The notes under the pieces are model-generated. The model saw nothing but the letters and a program-made list of their open reading frames with translations, was not told the origin of the DNA and made no database searches. Shown here one piece after another: positions 1 to 7,685 of a DNA stretch of 42,261 nt. A program made the position numbers and the translations under genes. The DNA comes from Patescibacteria group bacterium. Lineage in GTDB: Bacteria; Patescibacteriota; Minisyncoccia; UBA6257; GWB1-50-10. Each line of letters starts with the position of its first letter. Within the stretch, counting starts at the first letter, position 1. The stretch spans positions 1 to 42,261 of the forward strand of contig JANBVK010000001.1 of NCBI GenBank assembly GCA_024239035.1. Reading direction: 5' to 3'.

Positions 1-1
1 A

Positions 2-826
2 GGTTTCAGCATTCTCATAAACAATGGGGGTGATGAAACATCAGTAAGGACTGTTAATCTTACCCTCTCTGCAGGAGACGACACGGAGTTTGTTGAGTTA
101 TCTGAAAACTCTCTGTTTATTGGGCCTATATCAGATGAACCAGGTAAGACGGGTTTCAGGAGAGACTTGTTCAAACCCACTATGACCTATGTCCTTACTG
201 ATGATCCCGGGGAACACACCATATACGCCAGATTCTACACATCATCCCTTGGCACACCATCAGAGACGGTATCGGACGATATTATACTCATTAAGAGAGA
301 CGACACACCTGAGAGAGACGACACGGTAACTCTACCCCCTCTCCTTACTCAAGAAATGGACTATGGAGCAGCCGGTGACGAGGTAAGCCGTCTCCAAATG
401 TTTCTAGCTGAAGATCCTTCTCTATATCCTGAGGATCAAGTAACCGGTTTCTTTGGATCACTTACCAGAGAAGCAGTCAAAAGGTTTCAATGCAAGCATC
501 AGATCATCTGTGAAGGAGATCCTCTCCCCGGCTACGGGAGAGTAGGACCAAGCACCCTCAAGAAGTTAAATGAGCTAATTCAAGCAAAAGCGAAAGAAGC
601 TCCTCCCTCGTCACCTAAAGAAACAGAGATAGAACTAGAATTAGAAGAAGACATAGAAGTTCTGGAAACCCGCGTCCAGACTCTCCAGAGACAGACGCTG
701 GAACTCCTTAACAAAATCATTGAAACCCTCCAAAGGAATATTGAGGCTCTGCAGGATAAATTTTCTAGAGCAACAAAAGAGATAAACGCTTTTGCCGGCC
801 TCCTATTTTCTGTATTCAACTTCTAG
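2..826 (+). CDS. Peptidoglycan-binding-domain protein, 5'-truncated by window edge
   Basis: Frame open from base 2; contains DYGAAGDEVSRLQMFLAEDPSLYPEDQVTGFFGSLTREAVKRFQ...GRVGPSTLKKLNEL, PG_binding_1-like; coiled-coil C-terminus. Confidence 0.75.
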   Translation, partial: GFSILINNGGDETSVRTVNLTLSAGDDTEFVELSENSLFIGPISDEPGKTGFRRDLFKPTMTYVLTDDPGEHTIYARFYTSSLGTPSETVSDDIILIKRDDTPERDDTVTLPPLLTQEMDYGAAGDEVSRLQMFLAEDPSLYPEDQVTGFFGSLTREAVKRFQCKHQIICEGDPLPGYGRVGPSTLKKLNELIQAKAKEAPPSSPKETEIELELEEDIEVLETRVQTLQRQTLELLNKIIETLQRNIEALQDKFSRATKEINAFAGLLFSVFNF

Positions 827-889
827 CGCTTACTAAGCGTAAGATTGACACGTAAAAGCTAAACGTTGTAAGCTAAAAGCTACTTATTT

Positions 890-1444
890 ATGTTAGCGAT
901 AAAATTCAGACGACAAGGCAAAAAACATCAGGCCTCTTACCGGGTCGTGGTTGCTGAGAAACGTTCTAAATTGCGGGGACGGTTTGTTGATGATTTAGGT
1001 TGGTTTGACCCTCACAGTAAAAAGTTTGATATAAAGAAAGAAAAAGTGGAACACTGGATAAAAGTTGGCGCTAAACCCACCGACAGCGTCCATAACCTCT
1101 TAGTAAAAGCAGAGATTATCAAAGCTCCGAAAATTTCAGTTCACAGCAGGAAACCGAAGAAATTAAAAGATAAAGCTCCGGCGCCCGAAAGCAAGATTCT
1201 TGACCAGAGCGTTGGAGAAACTGAAGTGAAAGAAGACGTGAAGCCGGAAGAAGTGGAGGAGAAGAAAAAACCCGCCTCCGCTCCGGCTACGGCGGGCAAG
1301 GAGGAAGAGAAAGTAGTTAAAGAAAAACCCGAAGCAAAAGCAGAAACGGAAGTAAAAGCGAAACAAGAAGAAAAAAAAGAAACGGCTGTGGCCAAGCCTT
1401 CAGACGATGAGAAAAAGGAGAGTAAGGAGGGTAAGGAGAGTTGA
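890..1444 (+). CDS. rpsP: 30S ribosomal protein S16 with long low-complexity C-terminal extension
   Basis: MLAIKFRRQGKKHQASYRVVVAEKRSKLRGRFVDDLGWFDP is S16; followed by ~100 aa K/E/A/P-rich tail. Confidence 0.95.
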   Translation: MLAIKFRRQGKKHQASYRVVVAEKRSKLRGRFVDDLGWFDPHSKKFDIKKEKVEHWIKVGAKPTDSVHNLLVKAEIIKAPKISVHSRKPKKLKDKAPAPESKILDQSVGETEVKEDVKPEEVEEKKKPASAPATAGKEEEKVVKEKPEAKAETEVKAKQEEKKETAVAKPSDDEKKESKEGKES

Positions 1445-1537
1445 CTTTTTAGGAATAGTCTGGTAAGATTGGTTAATTAGCAATAATCTAGAAAAGGTCG
1501 AAAAGTAAGATAAACAGAAAAGTTAGTAGGATAGACT

Positions 1538-1825
1538 ATGCCTAACAACACCGTAGATCAAGAATTTCTTGAATATCTGATTAAGTCTATTGTTGATCAT
1601 CCCGATGACGTGAAGGTTGATCGCAAAGTAGATGAGATGGGAGTGTTGCTTTTACTTAAAGTTAATCCCCAAGACATGGGACAGGTTGTCGGTCGTCAGG
1701 GTTCAACCGCCAATGCGATTCGCAGTCTTCTTCGTATAGTAGGTATCAAGAATAATGCGCGGGTGAATTTGAAGATTGAAGAGCCGGAAGGTTCCACTAG
1801 AGCTCCTAGAACTGAAACTAAGTAA
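1538..1825 (+). CDS. khpA: KH domain RNA-binding protein (KhpA-like)
   Basis: DMGQVVGRQGSTANAIRSLLR KH GxxG motif; located between rpsP and trmD. Confidence 0.85.
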   Translation: MPNNTVDQEFLEYLIKSIVDHPDDVKVDRKVDEMGVLLLLKVNPQDMGQVVGRQGSTANAIRSLLRIVGIKNNARVNLKIEEPEGSTRAPRTETK

Positions 1826-1857
1826 GGCAGGTACGCTCTAATATAAAATCTTTTAGG

Positions 1858-1892
1858 AAAAACTGAGCCACTTATTTCGGCTCAGTTTTTCT
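1858..1892 (+). terminator. Rho-independent terminator
   Basis: AAAAACTGAGCC-acttatttc-GGCTCAGTTTTTCT. Confidence 0.85.
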
Positions 1893-1925
1893 ATTAAGTG
1901 GTGACTAGCGTAAAAACCGAGGTTT

Positions 1926-2660
1926 TTGCTTTGTGTGAGTAAGTTGTGGTGTAATAAAATTATGATCACATTTGACGTAATAACCATTTTCCCGGAAGTG
2001 TTTGATCCTTATTTGAAAACCTCTATTTTAGGAAGAGCCCAAAAGAAAAAATTGATTAAGGTTAATTTGATAAATCTTCGCCGCTTTACGACTGATAATC
2101 ACAGGACGGTTGATGATACGCCGTTCGGCGGGGGACCGGGAATGGTTTTAAAGATTGAGCCGATATACAAAGCGGTTCAATCGTTGAAAGCTAAAAGCCG
2201 CAAAATCCTGCCTGCCGGCAGGCAGGTAAAAACTAGAGTGATACTGTTCTCCCCCCGAGGTAAAAAATTTAATCAAAAGACAGCAAAGAGATTAAGTAAG
2301 TACGATCAGCTGATTCTAATCAGCGGGCGTTACGAAGGAGTGGATGAAAGAGTGGCTAAACACATTGCTGACGAAGAAATATCGATAGGCGACTATATAC
2401 TCTCCGGCGGTGAACTGCCGGCGCTGGTGTTAATTGAGGCGGTGAGTCGCCATGTCTCCGGAGTGCTTGGAAAGAAAGAATCTTTAGAAGAGATAAAGGG
2501 GTCGTACCCTGTTTATACCCGGCCTGCAGAATTTACGCCAAAAGATAGTTCGACTAGCTCACCACAAGGAAAAACCCGACGCGGATTAAAAGTTCCTAAA
2601 GTTCTGTTATCAGGAAACCATAAAAAAATAGATGAATGGAGAAAAAAACATTCGTCTTAG
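1926..2660 (+). CDS. trmD: tRNA (guanine-N1)-methyltransferase
   Basis: FGGGPGMVLKIEPI, ISGRYEGVDERV, EEISIGDYILSGGELPALVLIEAVSR; true start probably ATG at 1962 (MITFDVITIFPE). Confidence 0.93.
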   Translation: MLCVSKLWCNKIMITFDVITIFPEVFDPYLKTSILGRAQKKKLIKVNLINLRRFTTDNHRTVDDTPFGGGPGMVLKIEPIYKAVQSLKAKSRKILPAGRQVKTRVILFSPRGKKFNQKTAKRLSKYDQLILISGRYEGVDERVAKHIADEEISIGDYILSGGELPALVLIEAVSRHVSGVLGKKESLEEIKGSYPVYTRPAEFTPKDSSTSSPQGKTRRGLKVPKVLLSGNHKKIDEWRKKHSS

Positions 2661-2715
2661 TATAATTGTGCGGGGTTTTGACACAGTAGAAATTTTCAGT
2701 TAGCATGTAAATTCT

Positions 2716-3450
2716 ATGGATATTACTTTAAATGAAACAGTGCTGTCAGAGATGGCGGAATTTGGGGTTATCTACGGCCACAAAAAATCAAAAACTCACC
2801 CTCTTATGAAACCGGTCATTATAGATAACAGAAACGAAATAGAATTATTGGATCCTGAAGCGGTGGTCAGCAGCTTAAGTAGGGCAATTGAATTTTTAAC
2901 CTTAAAAGCAAAGCAGGGAATGTTGATGCTCTTGGTTGGTACATTACCATCGGCAAAAGAAACAGTTGAAAAGTTTGCGCTGGAGTTTAAGTTTCCTTAT
3001 GTGACAAATCGCTGGCTTGGGGGAACGCTGACAAATTTTAAAGTAATTCATGAGCGGAATTTATATTACCAGGAGCTGAAAGTGAAAAAAGAGAAGGGGG
3101 AATTGGTCAAATATACCAAAAAAGAACAGCTTAAGTTCAGCCGTGAAATTGAAAAACTTAAAAGAAACTTTGAAGGACTGGTTCCTCTTAATAGATTACC
3201 GGATGTCCTTTTCATAGTTGATATAGAAAAACATGATACGGCGGTGAAAGAAGCCCGTCATCTTGGTATTCCGGTAGTCGCAATAGTTGACACTGACGAT
3301 GACCCGAGATTAGTGCAGTACCCAATTTTTGCAAGTGATCACAGTAAAAAAGGTATAGAATGGGTTATGGAGAATGTAAGAAAAAACTTAAGCGGGGTTA
3401 GCAAAGAAGAAGACCCCGGTGATAGTGAGAAAACAAAGAGTGAAGACTGA
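2716..3450 (+). CDS. rpsB: 30S ribosomal protein S2
   Basis: FGVIYGHKKSKTHPLMKP, NRWLGGTLTNF, DVLFIVDIEKHDTAVKEARHLGIPVVAIVDTDDDP. Confidence 0.95.
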   Translation: MDITLNETVLSEMAEFGVIYGHKKSKTHPLMKPVIIDNRNEIELLDPEAVVSSLSRAIEFLTLKAKQGMLMLLVGTLPSAKETVEKFALEFKFPYVTNRWLGGTLTNFKVIHERNLYYQELKVKKEKGELVKYTKKEQLKFSREIEKLKRNFEGLVPLNRLPDVLFIVDIEKHDTAVKEARHLGIPVVAIVDTDDDPRLVQYPIFASDHSKKGIEWVMENVRKNLSGVSKEEDPGDSEKTKSED

Positions 3451-3880
3451 CGTTAAAAAATTGCGGGAGGCGACAGGGGCAGGCGTTATGGAGTGTAAGA
3501 GAGCTTTGGATAAAAGCGGGGGAGACTTTGATAAAGCTCTTCAAGTTATTCAAGAGCGGGGAGTTGTCACAGCCGGAAAGAAAAGCGAGAGAAAAACCGG
3601 TGCCGGCATTTTAGAGTCTTATGTCCATAACGGCCGAGTGGGCGTGCTTCTGGAAATTAGATCCGAGACAGACTTTGTCGCCCGATCAAAAGATTTCCGT
3701 GAATTGGCTCATAGTCTGGCAATGCAGATAGCTGCCATGGTACCGAATGACGTTGAAGAACTTCTCGGACAGTTATATATTAAAGATGAGTCCGTGAAAG
3801 TGGAGGACGTAGTGAAACAACTAATAGCGAAAGTTGGCGAGAATGTTAAAATAGAAAGGTTTTGCAGGTACGAAATCTAG
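3419..3880 (+). CDS. tsf: Elongation factor Ts, short form
   Basis: VKKLREATGAGVMECKRALDKSGGDFDKALQVIQERGVVTAGKKSER...GVLLEIRSETDFVARSKDFRELAHSLAMQIAA; GTG start overlapping rpsB. Confidence 0.92.
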   Translation: MIVRKQRVKTDVKKLREATGAGVMECKRALDKSGGDFDKALQVIQERGVVTAGKKSERKTGAGILESYVHNGRVGVLLEIRSETDFVARSKDFRELAHSLAMQIAAMVPNDVEELLGQLYIKDESVKVEDVVKQLIAKVGENVKIERFCRYEI

Positions 3881-3881
3881 T

Positions 3882-4211
3882 ATGTTCAAATTCATCATAG
3901 AAATGTTAATAATGGTAAGCTTGGGTACTATTTTGTATTTACTTGCCAGAACGATGCCGAGGGTTGATGATAGAGAAACGGATATCCCATCCTTAAAAAC
4001 TCACTGGATAATGGGCTATTTAGAGAAAGCTGACCAAAGGCTAAAATTCTATTGGGAGAAAACCTTACGCCGGTCGGGTATTGTCATATTGAAATTGGAC
4101 AATGCAATAAACAAAAAATTGAGCCGTCTTAAGAAAGAAAATGCAAAGGAGAGCACCTTTTCAATAACAGAAACAGAGGGAGACAAAAAGGAGGATAAAG
4201 ATGCTGTTTAA
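3882..4211 (+). CDS. Hypothetical protein with N-terminal transmembrane segment
   Basis: ORF; hydrophobic N-terminus MFKFIIEMLIMVSLGTILYLLART. Confidence 0.6.
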   Translation: MFKFIIEMLIMVSLGTILYLLARTMPRVDDRETDIPSLKTHWIMGYLEKADQRLKFYWEKTLRRSGIVILKLDNAINKKLSRLKKENAKESTFSITETEGDKKEDKDAV

Positions 4212-4216
4212 TTAAT

Positions 4217-4299
4217 GCGCAGGTGGTAGAGTGGTCAATTACACGAGTCTGTAAAACTCGCGCCTTAGGGCTACGCAGGTTCGAATCCTGCCCTGCGCA
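4217..4299 (+). tRNA. tRNA-Tyr (GTA)
   Basis: Acceptor GCGCAGG/CCTGCGC, anticodon arm CGAGT-CTGTAAA-ACTCG, long variable arm, T-arm GCAGG-TTCGAAT-CCTGC. Confidence 0.93.
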
Positions 4300-4300
4300 C

Positions 4301-4434
4301 ATGAAAACCCCGACCCCCGCTTAAGACACCTGTCGGGTTTCTTAGCTCCCTTCGGTCGGATCTTCCAGCAGCTGGGTTTTCATTCTGACTTCCTCTTATT
4401 AGGAAATCAGGGTGGTTTGAACGGAGAAGGTCTA
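4301..4434 (+). repeat. Hairpin-rich segment flanked by a 10-bp direct repeat of the tRNA-Tyr 3' end
   Basis: CCTGCGCACA at 4292-4301 and 4435-4444; internal ATGAAAACCC (4301-4310)/GGGTTTTCAT (4374-4383). Confidence 0.55.
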
Positions 4435-4475
4435 CCTGCGCACACTTCAACCATTTTTTTATTTGATTTACTCTT

Positions 4476-4513
4476 GTCCTCACTTCGTCCACATATGTGG
4501 ACGAAGTGAGGAC
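4476..4513. repeat. 38-bp perfect palindrome
   Basis: GTCCTCACTTCGTCCACAT|ATGTGGACGAAGTGAGGAC, every base pairs. Confidence 0.95.
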
Positions 4514-4617
4514 AGTGATGGTTTTGTGTTTCTCTTTGCATCTGATAATACTTATTGTTACTATATTTGTAGTAAGAAATCGGCTCTTTGCATAACTTCA
4601 AAAACAGGAGGTGACTC

Positions 4618-5106
4618 TTGGAAAAGGCGGGCATTGTAGCATTTGCGTTCGGAACTCCGCACACCATCAGTTCCAACCAGCGTATCGCTCGCATCGCCTC
4701 ACAGATGGCGCATGCACTCGATATTCCTGTGTACACACAGTTCGATATTCACTGTGAACCAGGGGTCGAAGTGGAGTACACCAGCGAGCCAGGCGATCCG
4801 CCGCCGACTCTCCGGATAGCGAGAGGTGCCGTTCAATGGGCTAAGCAGCGAGAGTTTAGAGAACTCTGGATTGTCGCCGCTAAGCCGCATCTCTGGCGTT
4901 GTATTAGGGACCTCACCTATGCAGTACGGAAAGCCAGAGTAGAGATTAAAGTCCTCGTCTGCAAAGAAATCGAACAGTCCACTGAAAGCGACTGGTTCTG
5001 CCCGGACTCGACGCAGGCGCGCACTCGTTCCTGGGAGAATTGGTATGGCAGGGAACGAATCCTCAAGCTTATGCCGATATTTCTCTATAAGTATTTGGCG
5101 AGTTGA
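4618..5106 (+). CDS. Hypothetical protein
   Basis: 162 aa ORF with strong SD (AGGAGGTGA) and TTG start, followed by a terminator; weak resemblance to DUF218/YdcF-type proteins. Confidence 0.65.
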   Translation: MEKAGIVAFAFGTPHTISSNQRIARIASQMAHALDIPVYTQFDIHCEPGVEVEYTSEPGDPPPTLRIARGAVQWAKQREFRELWIVAAKPHLWRCIRDLTYAVRKARVEIKVLVCKEIEQSTESDWFCPDSTQARTRSWENWYGRERILKLMPIFLYKYLAS

Positions 5107-5126
5107 TGCGAAGGCTGGTCGCTAAT

Positions 5127-5168
5127 CGAACCCCTCGTGGTTTAACCACTTGGGGTTCGCCTTTTTTT
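5127..5168 (+). terminator. Rho-independent terminator
   Basis: CGAACCCC...GGGGTTCG followed by CCTTTTTTTA. Confidence 0.9.
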
Positions 5169-5170
5169 AT

Positions 5171-5206
5171 TTTGATAGAATTTGCCGCCGAGAGTAAAAC
5201 CTGATA
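5171..5206 (+). promoter_or_regulatory. Putative promoter upstream of purH
   Basis: GAATTTGCCGCC...TAAAACCTGATAAT; a related sequence lies upstream of the tRNA-Thr genes. Confidence 0.5.
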
Positions 5207-5294
5207 ATCTTTGAACCAGTTAATTGGCAGTTTATATGATGGAATCTGTTGTTTTGATGATTTCCTACTCTCTCACTGATAATGAGGTGTTGAA

Positions 5295-6893
5295 ATGAGG
5301 AACGCGATTATTTCGGTTTATCGCAAAGACGGTATCGTTGAATTCGCCCGGGAGCTTGTAGCGCTCGATTGGCGCATCATTTCCTCGGACGGCACTGCGA
5401 GGGTGCTCCGGGAAGCGGGGGTTGAGGTGACGGACGTCGCTGATATTTCCGGGTTTCCTCCGATGCTCGGCCACCGCGTGGTCACCCTCGTTCCGCAAAT
5501 CCACGGCGGCCTGCTTGCAACGGAGGCACAGCGGGAGGAACTTGATCAACTGGGATTTCCGTGGATTGATCTTGCTTGCGTGGACCTTTACCCATTAAAA
5601 GAGGAGGTGCGGCGGCAGGGCGCGACTCGCGAGTCGGTTATTGAGAAAACTGACATCGGAGGTCTCGCTCTAATTCGTTCGGCTGCCAAGGGCCGCCGTA
5701 TCGTCATAGTGGATCCTGAAGACCGCGAGATGGTGGTCCAGTGGCTCAAAGAAGGTGAATCGGACGGAGATGTTTCAAGGGATATGCTTGCTGCGAGAGC
5801 TGAAGCAATTGCAGCCGACTATTGTTTGGAGTCCGCCCGTTACCTTTCTGAGGGAGCCATCGATGGCGTAATCGGTGACGAGATACGGTTCTGCGAATAT
5901 GGCGAAAATGCCTGGCAGACACCTGCTAATCTCTTCACTTGCGGCACTGGTGATTCTCTTGCACTTGACTGCTTCAAATTTGTTGAGGGCGGTGCGCCCA
6001 GTTTCAATAACTGGTGTGATGTGGATCGTCTGTTGCAAACCATCACTCACATCGCGGCTGCCTACGAGACAAACGGGATGTCGGCACCCTTCATAGCTGT
6101 GGGGGTCAAGCACGGTAATTCTTGTGGAGCGGCGACGGCGGATAACGTGATTGAGGCACTCCGCAGGATGATCATAGGCGATCCCCTAGCGCTCTTTGGG
6201 GGATTGGTCATGACGAATTTCCCCATCGGTGAGGAAGAGGCCGTCTACCTCCGTCGGTGGAATATGACCGGAGCAGGAAAAAGGCTCCTTGACGGCGTGT
6301 TTGCTCCTTCGTTTAGCGATGAGGCAAAGAAGGAACTCAAACGGAAGAGGGGCAAATGCCGCTTACTTGAAAACCCCGCGCTTGCCAGTCTCGGTTCTGA
6401 TTCGCTTGATTCTGGTTTGCGTTTCCGGTACGTGCGCGGCGGGTTCTTGCGGCAACCCAACTATACCTATGTGCTTGACCTGAACGATTCGGATATTGAG
6501 TGTGTGGGTACACCTTTGTTTTCCGCTGCGTTGCAGGATATTCTTCTTGCATGGGCGGTGGGAAGCACAAGCAACTCGAACACGGTCACGCTTGCGAAAG
6601 ATGGTGCCGTGATTGGGAACGGTACAGGCCGACAGGATCGAGTGGGTGCGGCGGAGCTCGCGGTAACGCTAGCTGAGCGAAGTGGGCACGACATCCATGG
6701 CGCAGTTGCTTACTCGGACAGTTTCTTCCCGTTCTCGGACGGACCCAGTGTTCTCATAAAGGCGGGGGTGAAAGCTATTCTTGCCTCAAAGGGGTCTGTG
6801 AACGACGAAGCGATCCGAGATGTGTGCCGGAAGGGTGGGGTAACTCTTTATCTTATCCCTGACCAAAAGGGCCGCGGGTTCTTTGGTCACTAG
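5295..6893 (+). CDS. purH: Bifunctional AICAR transformylase/IMP cyclohydrolase
   Basis: IISSDGTARVLREAGVEVTDVADISGFPPMLGHRVVTLVPQIHGGLLA, VDLYPL, IEKTDIGGLALIRSAAK, KHGNSCGAA, SDSFFPFSDGP. Confidence 0.93.
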   Translation: MRNAIISVYRKDGIVEFARELVALDWRIISSDGTARVLREAGVEVTDVADISGFPPMLGHRVVTLVPQIHGGLLATEAQREELDQLGFPWIDLACVDLYPLKEEVRRQGATRESVIEKTDIGGLALIRSAAKGRRIVIVDPEDREMVVQWLKEGESDGDVSRDMLAARAEAIAADYCLESARYLSEGAIDGVIGDEIRFCEYGENAWQTPANLFTCGTGDSLALDCFKFVEGGAPSFNNWCDVDRLLQTITHIAAAYETNGMSAPFIAVGVKHGNSCGAATADNVIEALRRMIIGDPLALFGGLVMTNFPIGEEEAVYLRRWNMTGAGKRLLDGVFAPSFSDEAKKELKRKRGKCRLLENPALASLGSDSLDSGLRFRYVRGGFLRQPNYTYVLDLNDSDIECVGTPLFSAALQDILLAWAVGSTSNSNTVTLAKDGAVIGNGTGRQDRVGAAELAVTLAERSGHDIHGAVAYSDSFFPFSDGPSVLIKAGVKAILASKGSVNDEAIRDVCRKGGVTLYLIPDQKGRGFFGH

Positions 6894-6916
6894 ACGGACA
6901 ATGTAGCACAAGTAAT

Positions 6917-6960
6917 TCAAAGGGGTGTTGTCGGTAATGCGATGGCACCTCTTTTTCTTT
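6917..6960 (+). terminator. Putative terminator after purH
   Basis: AGGGGTG...CACCTCT followed by TTTTCTTTTT. Confidence 0.6.
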
Positions 6961-6965
6961 TTGAT

Positions 6966-7006
6966 TTGTAAAAGAATTTGCCGCCAAAGTTAAAATCTGA
7001 TAATTT
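6966..7006 (+). promoter_or_regulatory. Putative promoter upstream of tRNA-Thr/rpmG cluster
   Basis: GAATTTGCCGCCAAAGTTAAAATCTGATAAT, parallel to 5171-5206. Confidence 0.5.
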
Positions 7007-7018
7007 TAGAGCACGTGT

Positions 7019-7093
7019 GCCACCTTAGCTCAGCGGCAGAGCAACTGTTTTGTAAACAGTAGGTCCACGGTTCGAATCCGTGAGGTGGCTCCA
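7019..7093 (+). tRNA. tRNA-Thr (TGT), CCA encoded
   Basis: Acceptor GCCACCT/AGGTGGC, anticodon arm ACTGT-TTTGTAA-ACAGT, T-arm CACGG-TTCGAAT-CCGTG. Confidence 0.93.
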
Positions 7094-7223
7094 GGTACTT
7101 GCCCGTAGCAAGTACGAAAGGGGGTCGGGGAAAAGCGGAAGGGTTTCCCCGTGTCGGAATGAGCGAGCAAAGCGAGCGGACACAAAACCGAGGGTTTTGT
7201 GGGAGCGAATGAAGATGAGCGAT

Positions 7224-7295
7224 GCCAGGGTAGCTCAGTGGCAGAGCAACTGCATGGTAAGCAGTAGGTCGGGAGTTCGATCCTCCCCTCTGGCT
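7224..7295 (+). tRNA. tRNA-Thr (GGT)
   Basis: Acceptor GCCAGGG/CTCTGGC, anticodon arm ACTGC-ATGGTAA-GCAGT, T-arm GGGAG-TTCGATC-CTCCC. Confidence 0.92.
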
Positions 7296-7345
7296 CAGGG
7301 ATTTTACTTGAATTAAAGAAACCCCTCGGTACACTCGGGGTGCTC

Positions 7346-7395
7346 ATAATTCTAGATAATTTTTTGCGTTTAAGCGCAAAAAATTATAGAATTAT
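7346..7395 (+). promoter_or_regulatory. Long AT-rich hairpin directly upstream of the rpmG start codon
   Basis: ATAATTCTA-(GA)-TAATTTTTTGCG / CGCAAAAAATTA-TAGAATTAT; ATG at 7399. Confidence 0.7.
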
Positions 7396-7398
7396 GGC

Positions 7399-7569
7399 AT
7401 GGCAAAGGGGAAATTTACAGAACAATTAGTGCGGCTTAGGTGTACTGCCTGCAAGAAGGTTAATTACAATAAGCGCAAGAATAAAAAGACGGTGGAGCGG
7501 AAACTTGAATTAAAGAAGTTTTGTCGTTGGTGTAGGAAGCATAAAACTCATAAGGAGAGTAAGAAGTAA
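7399..7569 (+). CDS. rpmG: 50S ribosomal protein L33
   Basis: MAKGKFTEQLVRLRCTACKKVNYNKRKNKKTVERKLELKKFCRWCRKHKTHKESKK*; not in ORF track because short. Confidence 0.92.
   Translation: MAKGKFTEQLVRLRCTACKKVNYNKRKNKKTVERKLELKKFCRWCRKHKTHKESKK
7513..7569 (+). repeat. Putative attL (rpmG 3' end)
   Basis: Aligns without gaps to 39620-39676; 48/57 identical by hand count. Confidence 0.75.
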
Positions 7570-7590
7570 GAAAAAATCTCCTTTAAAGAA

Positions 7591-7619
7591 ATGCCCCGTG
7601 GAAACGGGGCATTTTTGTT
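7591..7619 (+). terminator. Rho-independent terminator after rpmG
   Basis: ATGCCCCGT-ggaa-ACGGGGCATTTTTGTT. Confidence 0.92.
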
Positions 7620-7685
7620 GTCCGATCTCGTCAAAGGTCGCGCTGATGCCGAGCGATATCGGTAAGACTAGCAACTATTATAAAC

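Noticed and set aside
4271-4736. Minus-strand ORFs (73 and 109 aa) around the tRNA-Tyr
   Set aside because: They run through the tRNA and palindromic sequence; peptide RRAGFEPA is the reverse read of a tRNA T-arm, so not genes.
5775-6694. Several ORFs antisense or alternative-frame within purH
   Set aside because: Shadow ORFs of a well-supported gene.
6990-7347. ORFs on both strands across the tRNA-Thr pair
   Set aside because: Translations of tRNA genes and hairpin spacer; spurious.
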